Shown here: one piece after another, positions 48,362 through 59,508 of the stretch
Layout: each line of letters opens with the position of its first letter
Numbering within the stretch: position 1 is the stretch's first letter
Assembly (NCBI RefSeq): GCF_026745355.1
Contig: NC_079208.1
Coordinates: forward strand, 24,883,805-24,947,804
Reading direction: 5' to 3'
DNA length: 64,000 nt
From: Beta vulgaris subsp. vulgaris
Lineage: Eukaryota > Streptophyta > Magnoliopsida > Caryophyllales > Amaranthaceae
Made by a program: the position numbers and the translations under genes
Notes under the pieces: model-generated
Seen by the model: the letters and a program-made list of their open reading frames with translations, nothing else
Database searches by the model: none
Told to the model about the DNA's origin: nothing

Positions 48362-51300
48362 TGGTATCAGAGCTTGAAGTTCGTTACTCTTAAAGAGACA
48401 TTTTTTATTTTCAGTTTGTTTCATTGATTGCTAAAAAAAAAGGTGTCATGTGTGTATTTATTTCATGCAGTAGATTCCTAAAGTTGCAAACTTTTCTTAA
48501 AAGGTCTAAATCAATCCATCTCGTGTCTTGCTTTCTCCTGTTGTGTGTATGACCAGAAGAAAAAACAAAAACGAAACAATGACATCTTCTTCCCTAGATG
48601 TAACCGGTCCCCTTTACCTTCATCCCTCTGAGAATAGCAACTCCATTAATGTAGAAAAACTCCAAGGTCCCTCCAACTACAGAGCTTAGAGGAGATCATT
48701 TGAGATATCTCTAGCCTCAAAAAGAAAGTTAGGCTTCATTACAGGAGTTGTTAAGAGAGATGGAACTGACAAGGTAAAGCAAGATCACTAGGATACCTGT
48801 AACAACATGGTTATATCATGGTTGTTAGGAAACATGAGTGAACAGATCAAGAGGTGTGTGATGTTTGTGACCAACTGTGGTCAAATTTGGAGGGAACTGG
48901 AGCAAAGGTACTCTGTCACTAATGGTTCCAGGAAGTACAAAATCAGTAAGGAGATCTATGAAACCAAGCAGAATGGAACGCTAGTTTCAGAATATTACAC
49001 TGATATGAAAACCTTGTGGGAAGAGCTGGAGAATTCGATGAACTTCCCCCCTATTACAGAGACTACGCCTGAAGTGACAACTTTTGTGGAAGCTTTAAAC
49101 AAAGAGCAAGAGGAACAAAAGTTGTTCCAGTTCCTAAATGGACTGGATGAGTCCTATGGAACAGTGAGAAGCAACCTCCTGATGCTTACACCTCTGCCTT
49201 CAGTTGACAGTGCCTGTTGCACTCTTTCCCAAGAAGAATCTCAGAGGGATCTTCACAAACCACTTAAAGAAGAAAGTGATATGATTCCAATGTTTAGTAC
49301 AAGCAATGAGAACACTTGTACAACTTGTGGAAAGATAGGTCACACTGTTGATAAGTGTTGGACCATTGTGGGGTATCCACCTAGGCACCCCAAACATCAG
49401 AGAGATCAAAAAGGGAAAGGTAAGGAGTATTACTCTAAGAAATCTGGTAACTACAACAACAAAGGTTATCAGAAGTGGAATAAGGGAAGTAGTGATCAAA
49501 AGGTGAAAATGGCAGCTAATGTGAGAAGTGAAGGAGCATCCACTGTGGGTTCATCTAGTTCTGTCAACACAGGACAAATTGAAAAATTGTTGAAGATGCT
49601 GCTCACTTTAGGAAATGAGAATGAACGAGGGTCAGATGATGAAATGGACCTTGCTTACTCTAATATGGTGAGTTGTTACTATGCAAAAATTAAAGAAAAC
49701 AAGTGGATAATTGACACTGGTGCATGACATCACATGACTGGAGATTTGAGTCGTCTTGTGAATATGAGAAGATGTAAGAGTGAGGCAAAAATTAACCTAC
49801 CTACTAGTGAAACATCTAAAATCACTCATGTGGGAGATGCTGTATTGAAGAACAACTTGGTGCTGAGAAATGTGCTATATGTTCCTACATTTAAACACAA
49901 CCTCCTCTCTCTGAGGAAACTATCTCACAATGGTGAATGAAAAGCCATTTTTCACTCGAATTTTGCATAATTCATAACAACAAGAATCAAGAGTTAGTGG
50001 GAGTAAGGAAGGTGATGAAAGGCCTATACTATCTTATTGATGAACCAGTGATTGATATTCTACAGAACATAAGAGGCAGATTGCTCACAGAGGGAGATAG
50101 CAGTACATGTCATGCTCTCAATGCAACACAACTTGATGTTCCAGCTAGTATTGATCAGGGAAGGAAAACAAGTGACACTTTCTTATGGCACATGAGGTTA
50201 GGACATGCACCTCTGAGAATGATCTCTCAAATAGATAGCCTAAAGGGGTTTATCAAATATGAGTGTGATACATGTGTGGTGTGTCCCTTGGCTAAGTTCA
50301 CTAGACTTTCTTTTCCTATAAGTGTTTCAAGGGCTAGTGCAGCATTTGAGATGATCCATATTGACACATGGGGCCCCTATAGGGTGAATTCTAAGAATCA
50401 CCAGAGATTCTTCCTTACTGTGGTTGATGACCACACAAGGATGACTTGGATTCATCCGATGAGAAACAAATCAGATGCATATGATGCTTTGGCTACATTT
50501 GTTCAGATGGCCAAGACTCAGTTTGATAAAAGGGTGAAGGTGGTGAGATCTGATAATGCAGTTGAGCTAGATGACAAGCACTACAAGCATATGTTTGATA
50601 AGCTAGGGATAGTGCACCAAACCTCATGTGTAGACACACCTGAACAGAATGGAAGGGTGGAAAGGAGACACAGAAACTTGTTAGAAATGGCTAGGGCCTT
50701 GAAGCTGCAAGCAGGGGTGCCAGCTCAATTGCGGGGAGACTGTGTGCTTGCTGCTGCACACATAACCAACAGACTTCCTACAACTGTCCTTGAGAATGTC
50801 TCTCCATATAAGGTACTCTATGAAACTAAACCAAACTATAACTTGCTGAAAACATTTGGATGTTTTGTTATTGCTTATAACCCTGACAAAAGTGGTTACA
50901 AATTGAATGTTAGAGGAGTACCCTGCATTTTCTTAGGATATCCAACCTCTCAAAAGGGCTACAGAGTGTATAATTTGTTAAACAATACCACATTTGTTAC
51001 AAGACACACCAAATTTTATGAACACTTGTTCCCATATCAAGTGTTCAAACAATCTGCTAAGCCTATAGTCCATTGTAGAAACCAGACTACTAGAGAGTGG
51101 TATGATACTGAGATAGCTGCTAATCCACACACCCAAACACTCAGTGATCCTCAAGAGGCTGAGGGTGAAAGATCCAATGACCAAACTGACCAAGATGACA
51201 GTGAGATTGTACCTGATACCAGCATCCAACCTACAATAGAAACTAGAAAATCTTCTAGGACTCACAAACCACCCTCATGGTTGAGTGACTACAAGACTAA

Positions 51301-52317
51301 CCTAGCTTATACTGAAGCACGAAAAAGGGCTGAAAAAACTATGAACATCCCAACAAGCAAACAATTTTGGTGTTTTGCTGCTAGAATTGCAAAACATAGT
51401 GACAATATTCACTATTAAAAAGCAGTGAAAGATCCTAGGTGGGTCAGGGCAATGAATAAAGAGTTGGAGGCCCTTGAACTGAACAAAACCTGGGATATTA
51501 CCACACTGCCACCAGGAAAAATTGCCATAGGATGCAAGTGGGTGTACAAGAACAAATACAACCCAGATGGTACCTTAGAAAGACACAAAGCTAGGTTGGT
51601 GGTGTTGGGAAATAAGTAAAACTATGGGCTAGATTATGCAGAGACTTTTGCCCCTGTAGCAAAGTTAACAGCAGTGAGATCTCTCTTTGCTATTGGTGCT
51701 ATGCAAGATTGGTTTATACACCAAATGGATGTTAAGAATGTATTTTTGCATGGTGACTTGCAAGAAACTGTATACATGAAGTTGCCACAAGGTTACAAGT
51801 GTGAAGGAGACAGAATTGCAGTGCAAGAGTGGGAAGAAGAAAGCAAGGTTAAGACCAGCACACCTCAGAGAGTTTGCAAACCCAAAAAATCTCTCTATGG
51901 GTTCAAGCAAGCCCCTATACAGTGGTTTGCAAAACTCAGTTCAGCCTTGAAGGAAAATGGGTTTATTCAATCTAGATCTGATTACTCTTTGTCCACAAAG
52001 AGAGAGGGTGATGTTTTTTCTGCAATATTGGTATATGTAGATGACCTTATCATTGCAATAAACAATGAAGGTGCTATAGATGATGCTAAGGTCTTTCTCT
52101 CCACTCATTTTCATATGAAAGACATGGGGGTAGTGAGCTACTTCCTAGGGATACAAGTGGATAGAACTCCTACAGGGATTTTCTTATCTCAAAGAAAGTA
52201 TGTGCAAGACTTGCTGAAAGAGTACAATCTTGAAAAATGCAGAACTCTCAAGCTCCCTATGGATGCTCATGTTAAACTCACCCCAGAAACAGGAACTCCT
52301 TTTCAGACTCCTGAAAT

Positions 52318-53740
52318 CACTAGTAGAAAAAGGAAGATTTGCGTCCCCCCATTTGCGTCGCACAGACACGAAAACGACGCACAATTCGAATTTGCGTCGA
52401 ATTTGGGAAGCTGTGCGACGCAAATCACTGTTATGTGCATCGCACCCTCCTCTCATGCGACGCACATTGCTAATTTGCGTCGCATGAGAGGTGTGTGCGA
52501 CGCACAACATGGGTATAATGTACGTCGTACTATCGTGTGTGTGCAACACATATCAGAATTAAATAAGTTTGGGCTTTGATTTGCGTCGTATGGGCCATAT
52601 CACACGACGCAGACACGGGTTACCCATATTTAAAAGAAGCGCACGTTAGGATTTAGCTTACAACCATTTCAGCCGTTTTCCTTCTATCTCCTTCTCTCTC
52701 CTTCTCTCTCCTTCATCTCTCTCACTGTCATTCAAACCTCCATCCATCTCTCCTTCGCATCTCTACTTCGAATCTCTACTTCGCGCATCTCTACTTCGAA
52801 TCTCTACTTTGCGCATCTCTACTTCGAATCATTTTCTCACTTTCATCTGTCATCCATCTCTTTTGCATCTGTTTTGCGGCGAACCTCCGTTCATGCTCAG
52901 GCTTTGGGATCTCTTTCCTCTCTCTCTCTCGATACTCGAAATATACACGATGTTCATGCTCAGATTTCTCGATTCTTAAGTATTTTTAGTTCTCATTTAT
53001 TCTGAATTTCTTTGTTTTGCCATATTTATGTTTATTTTTGCGATTTGAAGAACGAGATTTGAAGAAAGAGATTGAAGAACAAGATTTGAAGAAAGAGATT
53101 GAAGAACGAGATTTGAAGTACGAAATTTGAAGAAGAACGAGAATTTGGCGATTTGTATATATTTTTTTTTGAGGGGTGGCGATTCTTATTTTTTATAAAA
53201 TATATTTAGTGAAATTTCTCTATGTTAGATCTATTTTTTTTTTGTAGGTTTAGTTTTTTAATTTCGTGTTTTGTTGTATGTTAGATCTGATTTTTTAATT
53301 TTTTATATTTGTTTAGATTTTTTCGTTTAATTTTTGGCGATTAGAACGTAATTTCGTTTAGATTTTGTCGTTTAATTTTTGGCGATTATTATCATTTGTT
53401 GTATGTTAGATCTGGTTTTTTGATATGAGATTTGTCTTGTTTAATTATCATCATTTGTTGTATGTTAGATCTGGTTTTTGATATGAGATATGTTTCTTTT
53501 TCCTCCTACGCAGTATTAAAGCATTCATTCTTTGGTACTGCGTTTTTTTATTTTTCACATGATGGCATTTGCGTCGCACCGTGTATACGGTGCGACGCAA
53601 ATAGCTAATATATCTGCGTCGTTCACCATAAGACGCAGATCATGTCTGGGCTATCTGCGTCTAGGCCTTTGGCGTCGCACCCGTGTCCGACGCAAATGGG
53701 CGCCTCAGATCCGACGCAAATCGCCGTTTCTGTACTAGTG
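52318..53740. mobile_element. Non-autonomous CACTA element nested in the copia polymerase
   Basis: Ends CACTAGTAGAAAAAGG and the complement of CACTAGTACAGAAACGG; target duplication AAT (52315-52317, 53741-53743). Both subterminal zones are full of (T)TTGCGTCG / CGACGCAAA words in both orientations (52340-52610 and 53565-53725). The 1423-bp body has a CT-rich leader-like stretch with TACTTCGAATCTC repeats (52765-52830) and no transposase. It interrupts the copia between reverse transcriptase and RNase H and is the youngest layer of this nest. Confidence 0.93.
52340..52610. repeat. Left subterminal GCGTCG motif array of the small CACTA
   Basis: At least ten copies of a core GCGTCG/CGACGC (for example TTTGCGTCGCACAGAC, TTTGCGTCGAAT, GCGACGCAAATC) occur in both orientations. 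The mirror array lies at 53565-53725. In En/Spm relatives such arrays are where the TNPA-type protein binds; here that role is inferred. Confidence 0.75.
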
Positions 53741-54426
53741 AATATATCAGAGATTAATTGGCAAATTAATCTACTTGACTATAACAAGACCTGATATAGC
53801 TTTCACTGTCCATGTATTGAGCAAGTTCATGCATTGCCCCACTTCAGCTCACTACCAGGCAGGTCTGAGGGTGCTAATATATCTAGCAGGCTCTACTCAT
53901 CAAGTAATTCTTTTGGCAAGTCAATCCACAACCTAGCTCACTGCCTATTGTGATAGTGACTGGGCAGGTTGCTCATCTACAAGGAGATCCACATCTGGGT
54001 TCTGTATCCTACTTGGTGAATCTCCTGTGTCTTGGAAGTCAAAAAGACAGTGAGTTGTTGCTAGGTCTACTGCTGAGGCAGGATATAGGTCCATGGCCTT
54101 AACAATTTGTGAAGTAATGTGGCTGAGGCAGCTTTTGAAAGACTTAGGAATCAAGGACATTGGTTCTATTGTTGTGAACTGTGACAATCAAGCAACATTA
54201 GCTATAGCAGCTAACCCTGTGCACCATGAAAAAACAAAGCACGTTGACATTGATTGTCACTTTATAAGAGATAAAGCCACTGAGGGGATTATCACACCTG
54301 TCCATGTCTCAAGCAAGCATCAATTGGCTTACATTTTCACCAAGATACTCAACACTGATCAACATCAGTTTCTTCTTCACAAGTTGGGAGTTTGTTCAAA
54401 TCCTGCACTCACAGCTTGAGAGGGAG

Positions 54427-54772
54427 TATTGAAGAAAGGAGTTCAGCTAGCTGAGTTTAGTTACTAATAGAATATAGCTGTTAATATTAAAAGCCCACTG
54501 TGTTAGTGGCCCAAACTCTCTTGTTTTTCAGTCTGTTGTTTAGGCTGGTGGCCTCAGGTTGTTTGTCCTTTTGTGTGACACTTATCTAGGGTTTTGTGTA
54601 GCCTACAAGGCACTACTTTCTAGGTTGATGCACCTGATATAAAAGGCTGCATTCATGTCCAAAAAGGCATGAGAGAATGAATGAAAAAACCTAAAGCTGA
54701 AAGTGAGAAAATGTTTCTTGTTTATGAGCAGCAACAACAGCTAAGAAAAATGAAAGAATTCATTTGTCTTCA
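54427..54772 (+). repeat. 3' LTR of the copia element
   Basis: 346 bp from TATTGAAGAAAGG to GTCTTCA, preceded by the purine tract and followed by the target duplication GCTAA and the rest of the ARF exon. Confidence 0.95.
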
Positions 54773-55100
54773 GCTAATATTGATCTACGGGTTAGTATCA
54801 TTGCTATCACTTCTAATGATAGTTGCTTTTCTACTCTTCATATTTACGGCTCCTTATATTTGTGAATGACGAAATGGTTTTGAGAATGATCATGTTTGTT
54901 CTATATGCGAACCTTGAAACAGATGAAGTTTATGCTCAGATAACTCTGGTTCCTGGAAGAGATGTAAGTCTCTTTTCCAATATCTTTCTCTCCATTGATG
55001 GAAAAGAACCCCTCAATTCTGACACCTCACTCTCAACTAGAAGCGGACAGGCACATGTCATATAATTGAGATTTTAGTTTTTACATGTGATTATTATCAT

Positions 55101-55385
55101 AGGAGTTAGGCTCATGAGTTGCATAAATGTTGTGTTATATATTTCTTGCTATGTCTCTTCATGTTTAGATCAGCTTAATCAATGTTACGTACCATATGTC
55201 TTCTTATCAAAATATAAACATTTATCTAAATTTGTTGCCTTACACCTTCTGATTATTCGTAAGGTTAGGCTTCATGAGTTGCATAAATGTTGTGATGTTT
55301 ATTTCGTACTATGTCTTTTCATGTTTAGATAGGCTTATTTTGTCTTCTTATCAAAATTATTAATATTTATCTAATCTTGTTGCAT
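55101..55385 (+). repeat. Tandem duplication, period about 160 bp, in a captured ARF intron
   Basis: GTTAGGCT.CATGAGTTGCATAAATGTTGTG recurs near 55105 and 55264. Both copies continue with TATTTC.T.CTATGTCT.TTCATGTTTAGAT and TCTTCTTATCAAAAT. About 80 percent identical. Confidence 0.8.
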
Positions 55386-55653
55386 TTCCTGTTCCGCAGC
55401 AAACTGAAGCTACAAATCCCGACGCTCCAGTGCCTGATCTTCCAAGGTGCAACTTGCATTCATTTTGCAAGACACTAACAACTTCTGATACTAGCACACA
55501 TGGTGGATTCTCTGTGCTTCGCAGGCATGCAGATGATTTCTTAACCCCCTGGTGAGGCTTGACTGCTTAACTTAGTTAAGTGTTTTCAGGAAAGTAGGTT
55601 TGATATAAGAAATCAAGGAAGTGAGGGGAATATCAATCTTTTTCTTACTAATA

Positions 55654-55899
55654 CTTCCTCTATACTTAAATTATTCACTATTTAACTTTTATGATATCTA
55701 ACGACTTTGACCATTAATATCACTAATTGCATGTGATTAAACTTAATAATTATTAATATATTGATGCTATTCATTGATGTGATGTTAAGAAGAGTTGAAG
55801 CATAAGATTTTGATATTAATAATGGTGAGAAAATATGATCAAAGATTTATGAGTTTGACGATAAATGTCAATCAATACAATTTATAGAGGTTGAGGGAG
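55654..55899. mobile_element. Stowaway-like MITE in a captured ARF intron
   Basis: Ends CTTCCTCTATACTTAAATT and the complement of the right end CTCCCTCAACCTCTATAAATT, flanked by TA (55652-55653, 55900-55901). 246 bp, AT-rich, non-coding. Confidence 0.75.
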
Positions 55900-56657
55900 T
55901 AGTATGCTTGAAAAGAATTGCGCTTTCCTCTATTTTATTCATGTTTAACTACTTCGCATGATGTCTCAACAACCACCTTGGTAGGAGCTTGTTGCTACAG
56001 ATCTTCATAGCAATGAGTGGCATTTTCGTCATATTTTTCGAGGTGAGCAGACCTGTATGTAGACAAGAGCGATGTATACCAACTATGTTCATGCATGTGA
56101 TGAAATAACCAAGGTTTTCATTTGATTGTTTTAAAGTAATGCTTGTATACAGAGTAAAGCTCCCTGTAAATTTTTTAGATGCAGACAATTTACATTCCTT
56201 ATGCTCCTCTTTTTATTTGTTGGATCAAACTGTTATGTAAAATATTAGAGTCGGAGATGCGGGGAACAAGGGATACCCTTTAAGAGTCCGATTTGAGCAA
56301 ATATCTTTGTAGTATCTTCTATGTTTACTTAATATTTTTTGTGTTTGGTTGGTTCTTTCTTGCACTTGAACTATATAAATTTTCAAAATTGCTACAATTG
56401 GTGGTTATTAGAAATGTATGACCAGAGCTGATAGCAATTTTAGAAAATTTGGTGCCACATTACTGTTGTCTTGTCTTAAAGGTTTTGAGGATGGCCACAA
56501 TGTTGCTTGATGCTTTTGTATTATCTGCATACTCTAATGAAGTTTTGTCATTTATAAGGCATGCTTGGTCAATCTTACTACTATTGGATCACATACCCAT
56601 GGGAGACCAAGTTATGGTTCTGTAAAAGTTGTTTATCTTCTAATACATCTTGCAGGG

Positions 56658-57332
56658 CAGTGGCGGACCTAGAGGGGTACATGGGGGTACAGTTGTATCC
56701 CCAAAACAAAAATCAGGTTAAAAGAAAACAGGCTGGAATTTCGCGCAGGGCCCAAGGCACGCGATTCATTCCTCTCTCTCCTCTCTTGAGACTCTCACGC
56801 TCCTCTATGGCTTTCTCTCTTCTCTCTCCTCTTTCTCTCTTTCTTCTCTCTCCTCTTTGCTCCTCTAATTCTCTCTCCTCTCTTTTCTCTCTCTTTCTTC
56901 TCTCTCCTCTCTACTCCTCTAATTCTCTCTCATCTCACTTAATATTAAACAACACTCAAAGTCTCAAACCACCGAGCAGTAACTTCCGACGGAACGAGTG
57001 AGGACTTCGCCTAGACGCCGACCACCATTCTCCTCCTTTAAGTCGAACTTCGAAGTTTGACTTCATCGACCCAGCAGTGATCCTCCATTAATTCGAACCA
57101 ATAAGCTGCTAAGTTTTTGTTTATGAGTTTTAATTTCATATTTTTCAACTTTTATAAGTTTATATATGTTATATTCTTAGATTAATCATATTTAGATGTA
57201 AATTGTTGATTAATTAGTTAGGGTTTGCTTAGGGATGTATTCAACAAGCAATAACGAGGCATTGATAGATTTGATTAAGATTTGTTGAACCCGGTAGACA
57301 AATAAAAATGCCAAAGTTTATTGTACATGTTG

Positions 57333-57363
<31 letters not shown>

Positions 57364-57791
57364 AAGAGTACATAATATAAATATTTTTGCTATAAATATT
57401 GAAATGATTATCAAAGAAAAGCCCCTGTTTTAAGTATTTTATCTAAATTTTAGAAGTGTTTGAATCTTTGTGCAATGGATGCATAGATTGATGGATGTTT
57501 GTATATACTAAAGTTTCGAGAGTTGATGATTTTGTAAGAAAATATGTAAAATGGAAAGTACCTAGCTAATTGATTGCAGTCCAAGGGAAAGCAATCCTAT
57601 AGGAAATATTTGACATTTCATGTTCAAAAGAATAATGAAATCCTCCTAATGATAATGTCTCGAATGAAATGATTCCCCTTCATCCCCATCGTTAATTCTT
57701 GATCTTAGACAATTTTGATGAATTTTTTCCCCCTACTTTTATGTTTGTTGTACATTTGTATCCCCAACTGAAAATTTTGGGTCCGCCACTG
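56658..57791. mobile_element. hAT element inserted at an ARF splice acceptor
   Basis: Inverted ends CAGTGGCGGACC and GGTCCGCCACTG, with further partial inverted similarity (GTTGTATCCCC inwards). A perfect 8-bp target duplication TTGCAGGG (56650-56657, 57792-57799) duplicates the acceptor of the following ARF exon. 1134 bp; it includes a CT-rich run (56770-56940) and a (TA)n microsatellite (57334-57361). No transposase is recognised. Confidence 0.93.
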
Positions 57792-58480
57792 TTGCAGGGC
57801 AACCAAGATGCCACCTTCTGACTACAGGATGGAGTATGTTTGTTAGTTCCAAGAAGCTTGTAGCTGATGATGCATTTATATTTTTGAGGTAAGTTTTACT
57901 CATTCTAAAGTGAGGGACTTTCTTGGAAGTCTATGCTGAAATGAAATTTATACTTTTGTTGATAATGTGGAACTGTTGTTACTTTACTGCATCTTGATTG
58001 AGCGTTATAAAGTGGAGATCAATAAGCTTAGTAAAACGGAGACCCAAGCTTGAGGAGACGTTTGGTTCGTTGGTTGAGGTACATTAATAGACATTGTAAA
58101 TGATTCTTGTGCTTCAATTGAGCATAATATGCTTAATAAAAGGAGTTTTGATATATATTGATTTTGTGTTAATTAATAATGAAAAAATGCAAAAAAAAAA
58201 AATCTTTTTTTTTATTTTGGTGGTGTTCAACCGCTGCGGTTTTGACCAAAACCACAATAGTTAATCATTTACCGTTGCGGTTTTGGGTTAAAATCACAGC
58301 AGTTAATAGATTAACTGATGCATTTTTCCTTCATAATCGCACCAATAAATCATCAACTGATCCGGTTTTAGACCGGATCAGTAAATAAATGGGATCTAAT
58401 GCGAGCCCACCTGATGCGAACCATAACCGCATCAACTAGATCGATTTTAACCGCATCAGATTTGCTTTTTTCTACTAGTG

Positions 58481-59480
58481 AACAATTTGCGGGCCTAACC
58501 GACCCGGATGACCATTAGCCTCTTACAAAGCTCAAATGAGCGTGCAGACCAGCTACTAGGCCAGTTGGTGTCAATTCTTCCCCACCACACTTAAGGGTCT
58601 TTCCCTAAATTTGTTCCAAGAGCTGCCCGCAAGAATCATTCTCCGATTTCTCAGTGCTTGAGGACCTCTTCATTCATCAGTTTGTGGTGGGGAAAAGGCG
58701 GAAAAAGACGAGCTTCCATCTCATGAAATCAGAAAAAAAATAATGAAAGTTTGGTTGACTACATCAAAAGGTTCAATAAAGAATCATTGAGAGTCTTAGA
58801 CTTACAAGATGTGGTGGTATTTGCCTCCCTAATGTCCGGACTTCAGCTTGGTCGGCTCAGATGGTCCTTGGCGGAAAGCGAAGTAAAAACCTTATCAGAA
58901 GCAATGAAGAAAGCAATGAAGCCGCCATCTCATGGGGCAGATAAGAAAATAAATTAAAGCTTGGTTGACTACATCAAAAGGATCAATAAAGAATCATTGA
59001 AAGTCTCAGACTTACAAGATGTGGTGGCATTCGCCGCCCTAATGTCCGGACTTCTGCTTGGTCGGCGAAGATGGTCCTTGGCGGAACGCGAAGTAAAAAC
59101 CTTCTCAGCAGCAATGAAGAAAGCTCAAAGATTCATCCAGGCGACAAATATATATCGCCACTCAAATGATGGAAGCAAGAAGACAAAAGAAGAAGGAAAC
59201 CACAAGGACCAACGAAAGCCACAGAAGACAGGGGTCGGCATGACAGATTCAGTGACCATGCTCATGACCCCCGATTCAGCAAGAACCAGAGGGACATCTA
59301 TCGGGACATCAAGGACAAGTCCATGCTCCCCCGCCACCTCCTATCTGAACATCCTCCGCTCAGAGAGACAAGAGCTAGTGGTGTGAGTACCACAAAGAAT
59401 GTGGACACACCACCAAGACTGAAGGAAACTCAGAAAGTCCTTGGACAATCTAGCGAACCAAGGCAAGCTTAATCACTACC
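58481..59480 (+). pseudogene. Tat gypsy gag, core part, with internal duplication
   Basis: Resumes at 58484 with a TDPDDH block, then YKAQMSVQTSY, CQFFPTTLKGLSLN and SLVDYIKRFNKESL, all recognisable Retrotrans_gag core. A segment of about 210 bp is tandemly duplicated (58716-59135), so VDYIKR...DLQDVV and SLAE.EVKT occur twice. Stops interrupt the frame. Confidence 0.82.
58716..59135 (+). repeat. 210-bp tandem duplication inside Tat gag
   Basis: The stretch beginning TTGGTTGACTACATCAAAAG recurs at 58751 and 58961, exactly 210 bp apart. The upstream CCATCTCATG words (about 58717 and 58926) recur too. The two copies differ at about fifteen sites, so the duplication is not very recent. Confidence 0.88.
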
Positions 59481-59508
59481 AAAGCACACAAGTGAGGAGA
59501 AAGGCAAG

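Larger units (their letters stand above)
48579..54419 (+). pseudogene. Copia gag-pol polyprotein, nearly complete but with stops, split by a CACTA
   Basis: Gag opens near ATG 48579 (MTSSSLDVTGPLYLHP) and includes a CCHC zinc knuckle CTTCGKIGHTVDKC (49315-49360). Protease has IDTGA (about 49708). The integrase in 49937-51418 shows HxxxH/CxxC (MRLGH, CDTCVVC) and D-D-E in HIDTWGP, RSDNAVEL and EQNGRVERRH. Reverse transcriptase in 51425-52317 has the YVDD box (about 52036). RNase H resumes after the CACTA, with CDSDWAGCS (about 53951) and NCDNQATLAIA (about 54180), ending TAG-free at TGA 54417-54419. Lesions: stops near 48688, 48792, 49725, 51416 and 51617, a frameshift near 49940, and the CACTA insertion. 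Each stop looks like a single change in an otherwise conserved protein, matching its young age. Confidence 0.93.
48016..54772 (+). mobile_element. Young Ty1/copia retrotransposon inserted in a captured ARF exon
   Basis: Two 346-bp LTRs (48016-48361, 54427-54772) of equal length with 10 differences by eye (2.9 percent). Target duplication GCTAA (48011-48015, 54773-54777). Primer-binding site TGGTATCAGAGC (48362, complement of initiator tRNA-Met), purine tract GAGAGGGAG (54418-54426). Order gag - protease - integrase - reverse transcriptase - RNase H is diagnostic of copia. The LTR begins TATTG rather than TG in both copies. It carries a nested CACTA (52318-53740). Confidence 0.96.
47933..57888 (+). 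pseudogene. Captured ARF1-like auxin response factor fragment (B3 region exons with introns)
   Basis: Exons in gene order: 47933-48015 continuing at 54778-54790 (LEASTHQGLEQQMPSFNLPS, interrupted by the copia); 54909-54963 (ETDEVYAQITLVPG in relatives' order); 55400-55551 ([20 protein letters not shown]3 DNA-binding start); about 55959-56042 (SNEWHFRHIFR); 57798-57888 ([19 protein letters not shown]). ARFs are nuclear auxin-response transcription factors; the match is nearest the ARF1 subfamily. The first exon and everything after FIFLR are missing. Lesions: a TAG at 55982-55984 where relatives have Gln, the acceptor AG before 54909 lost, an extra T in ACCTTGAAAC, and the acceptor before 55959 apparently changed. 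The fragment lies wholly inside the CACTA ends, so it is transduplicated, not a resident gene. It cannot make a complete ARF. Confidence 0.88.
45235..58480. mobile_element. 13.2-kb CACTA element carrying auxin-response-factor gene fragments
   Basis: Ends are CACTAGTGGAAAAAAAC and the complement of CACTAGTAGAAAAAAGC. The 3-bp target duplication is AAC (45232-45234, 58481-58483), and Tat gypsy gag lies on both sides. Subterminal zones carry repeated CTGATGCGG / TTGCGGTTTT words in both orientations (45330-45425; 58225-58465), similar to those of the CACTA at 19157. No transposase (TNP2/TNPA) coding is seen, so it is non-autonomous. The interior holds exons and introns of an ARF1-like gene (47933-57888). 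Without the nested copia (6762 bp with duplication) and the hAT element (1142 bp) it would be about 5.3 kb. Confidence 0.9.

Noticed and set aside
47933..57888. ARF exons as a resident host gene
   Set aside because: They lie wholly between CACTA ends with a matching AAC duplication, lack the first exon and the C-terminal half, and contain a stop and lost splice sites.
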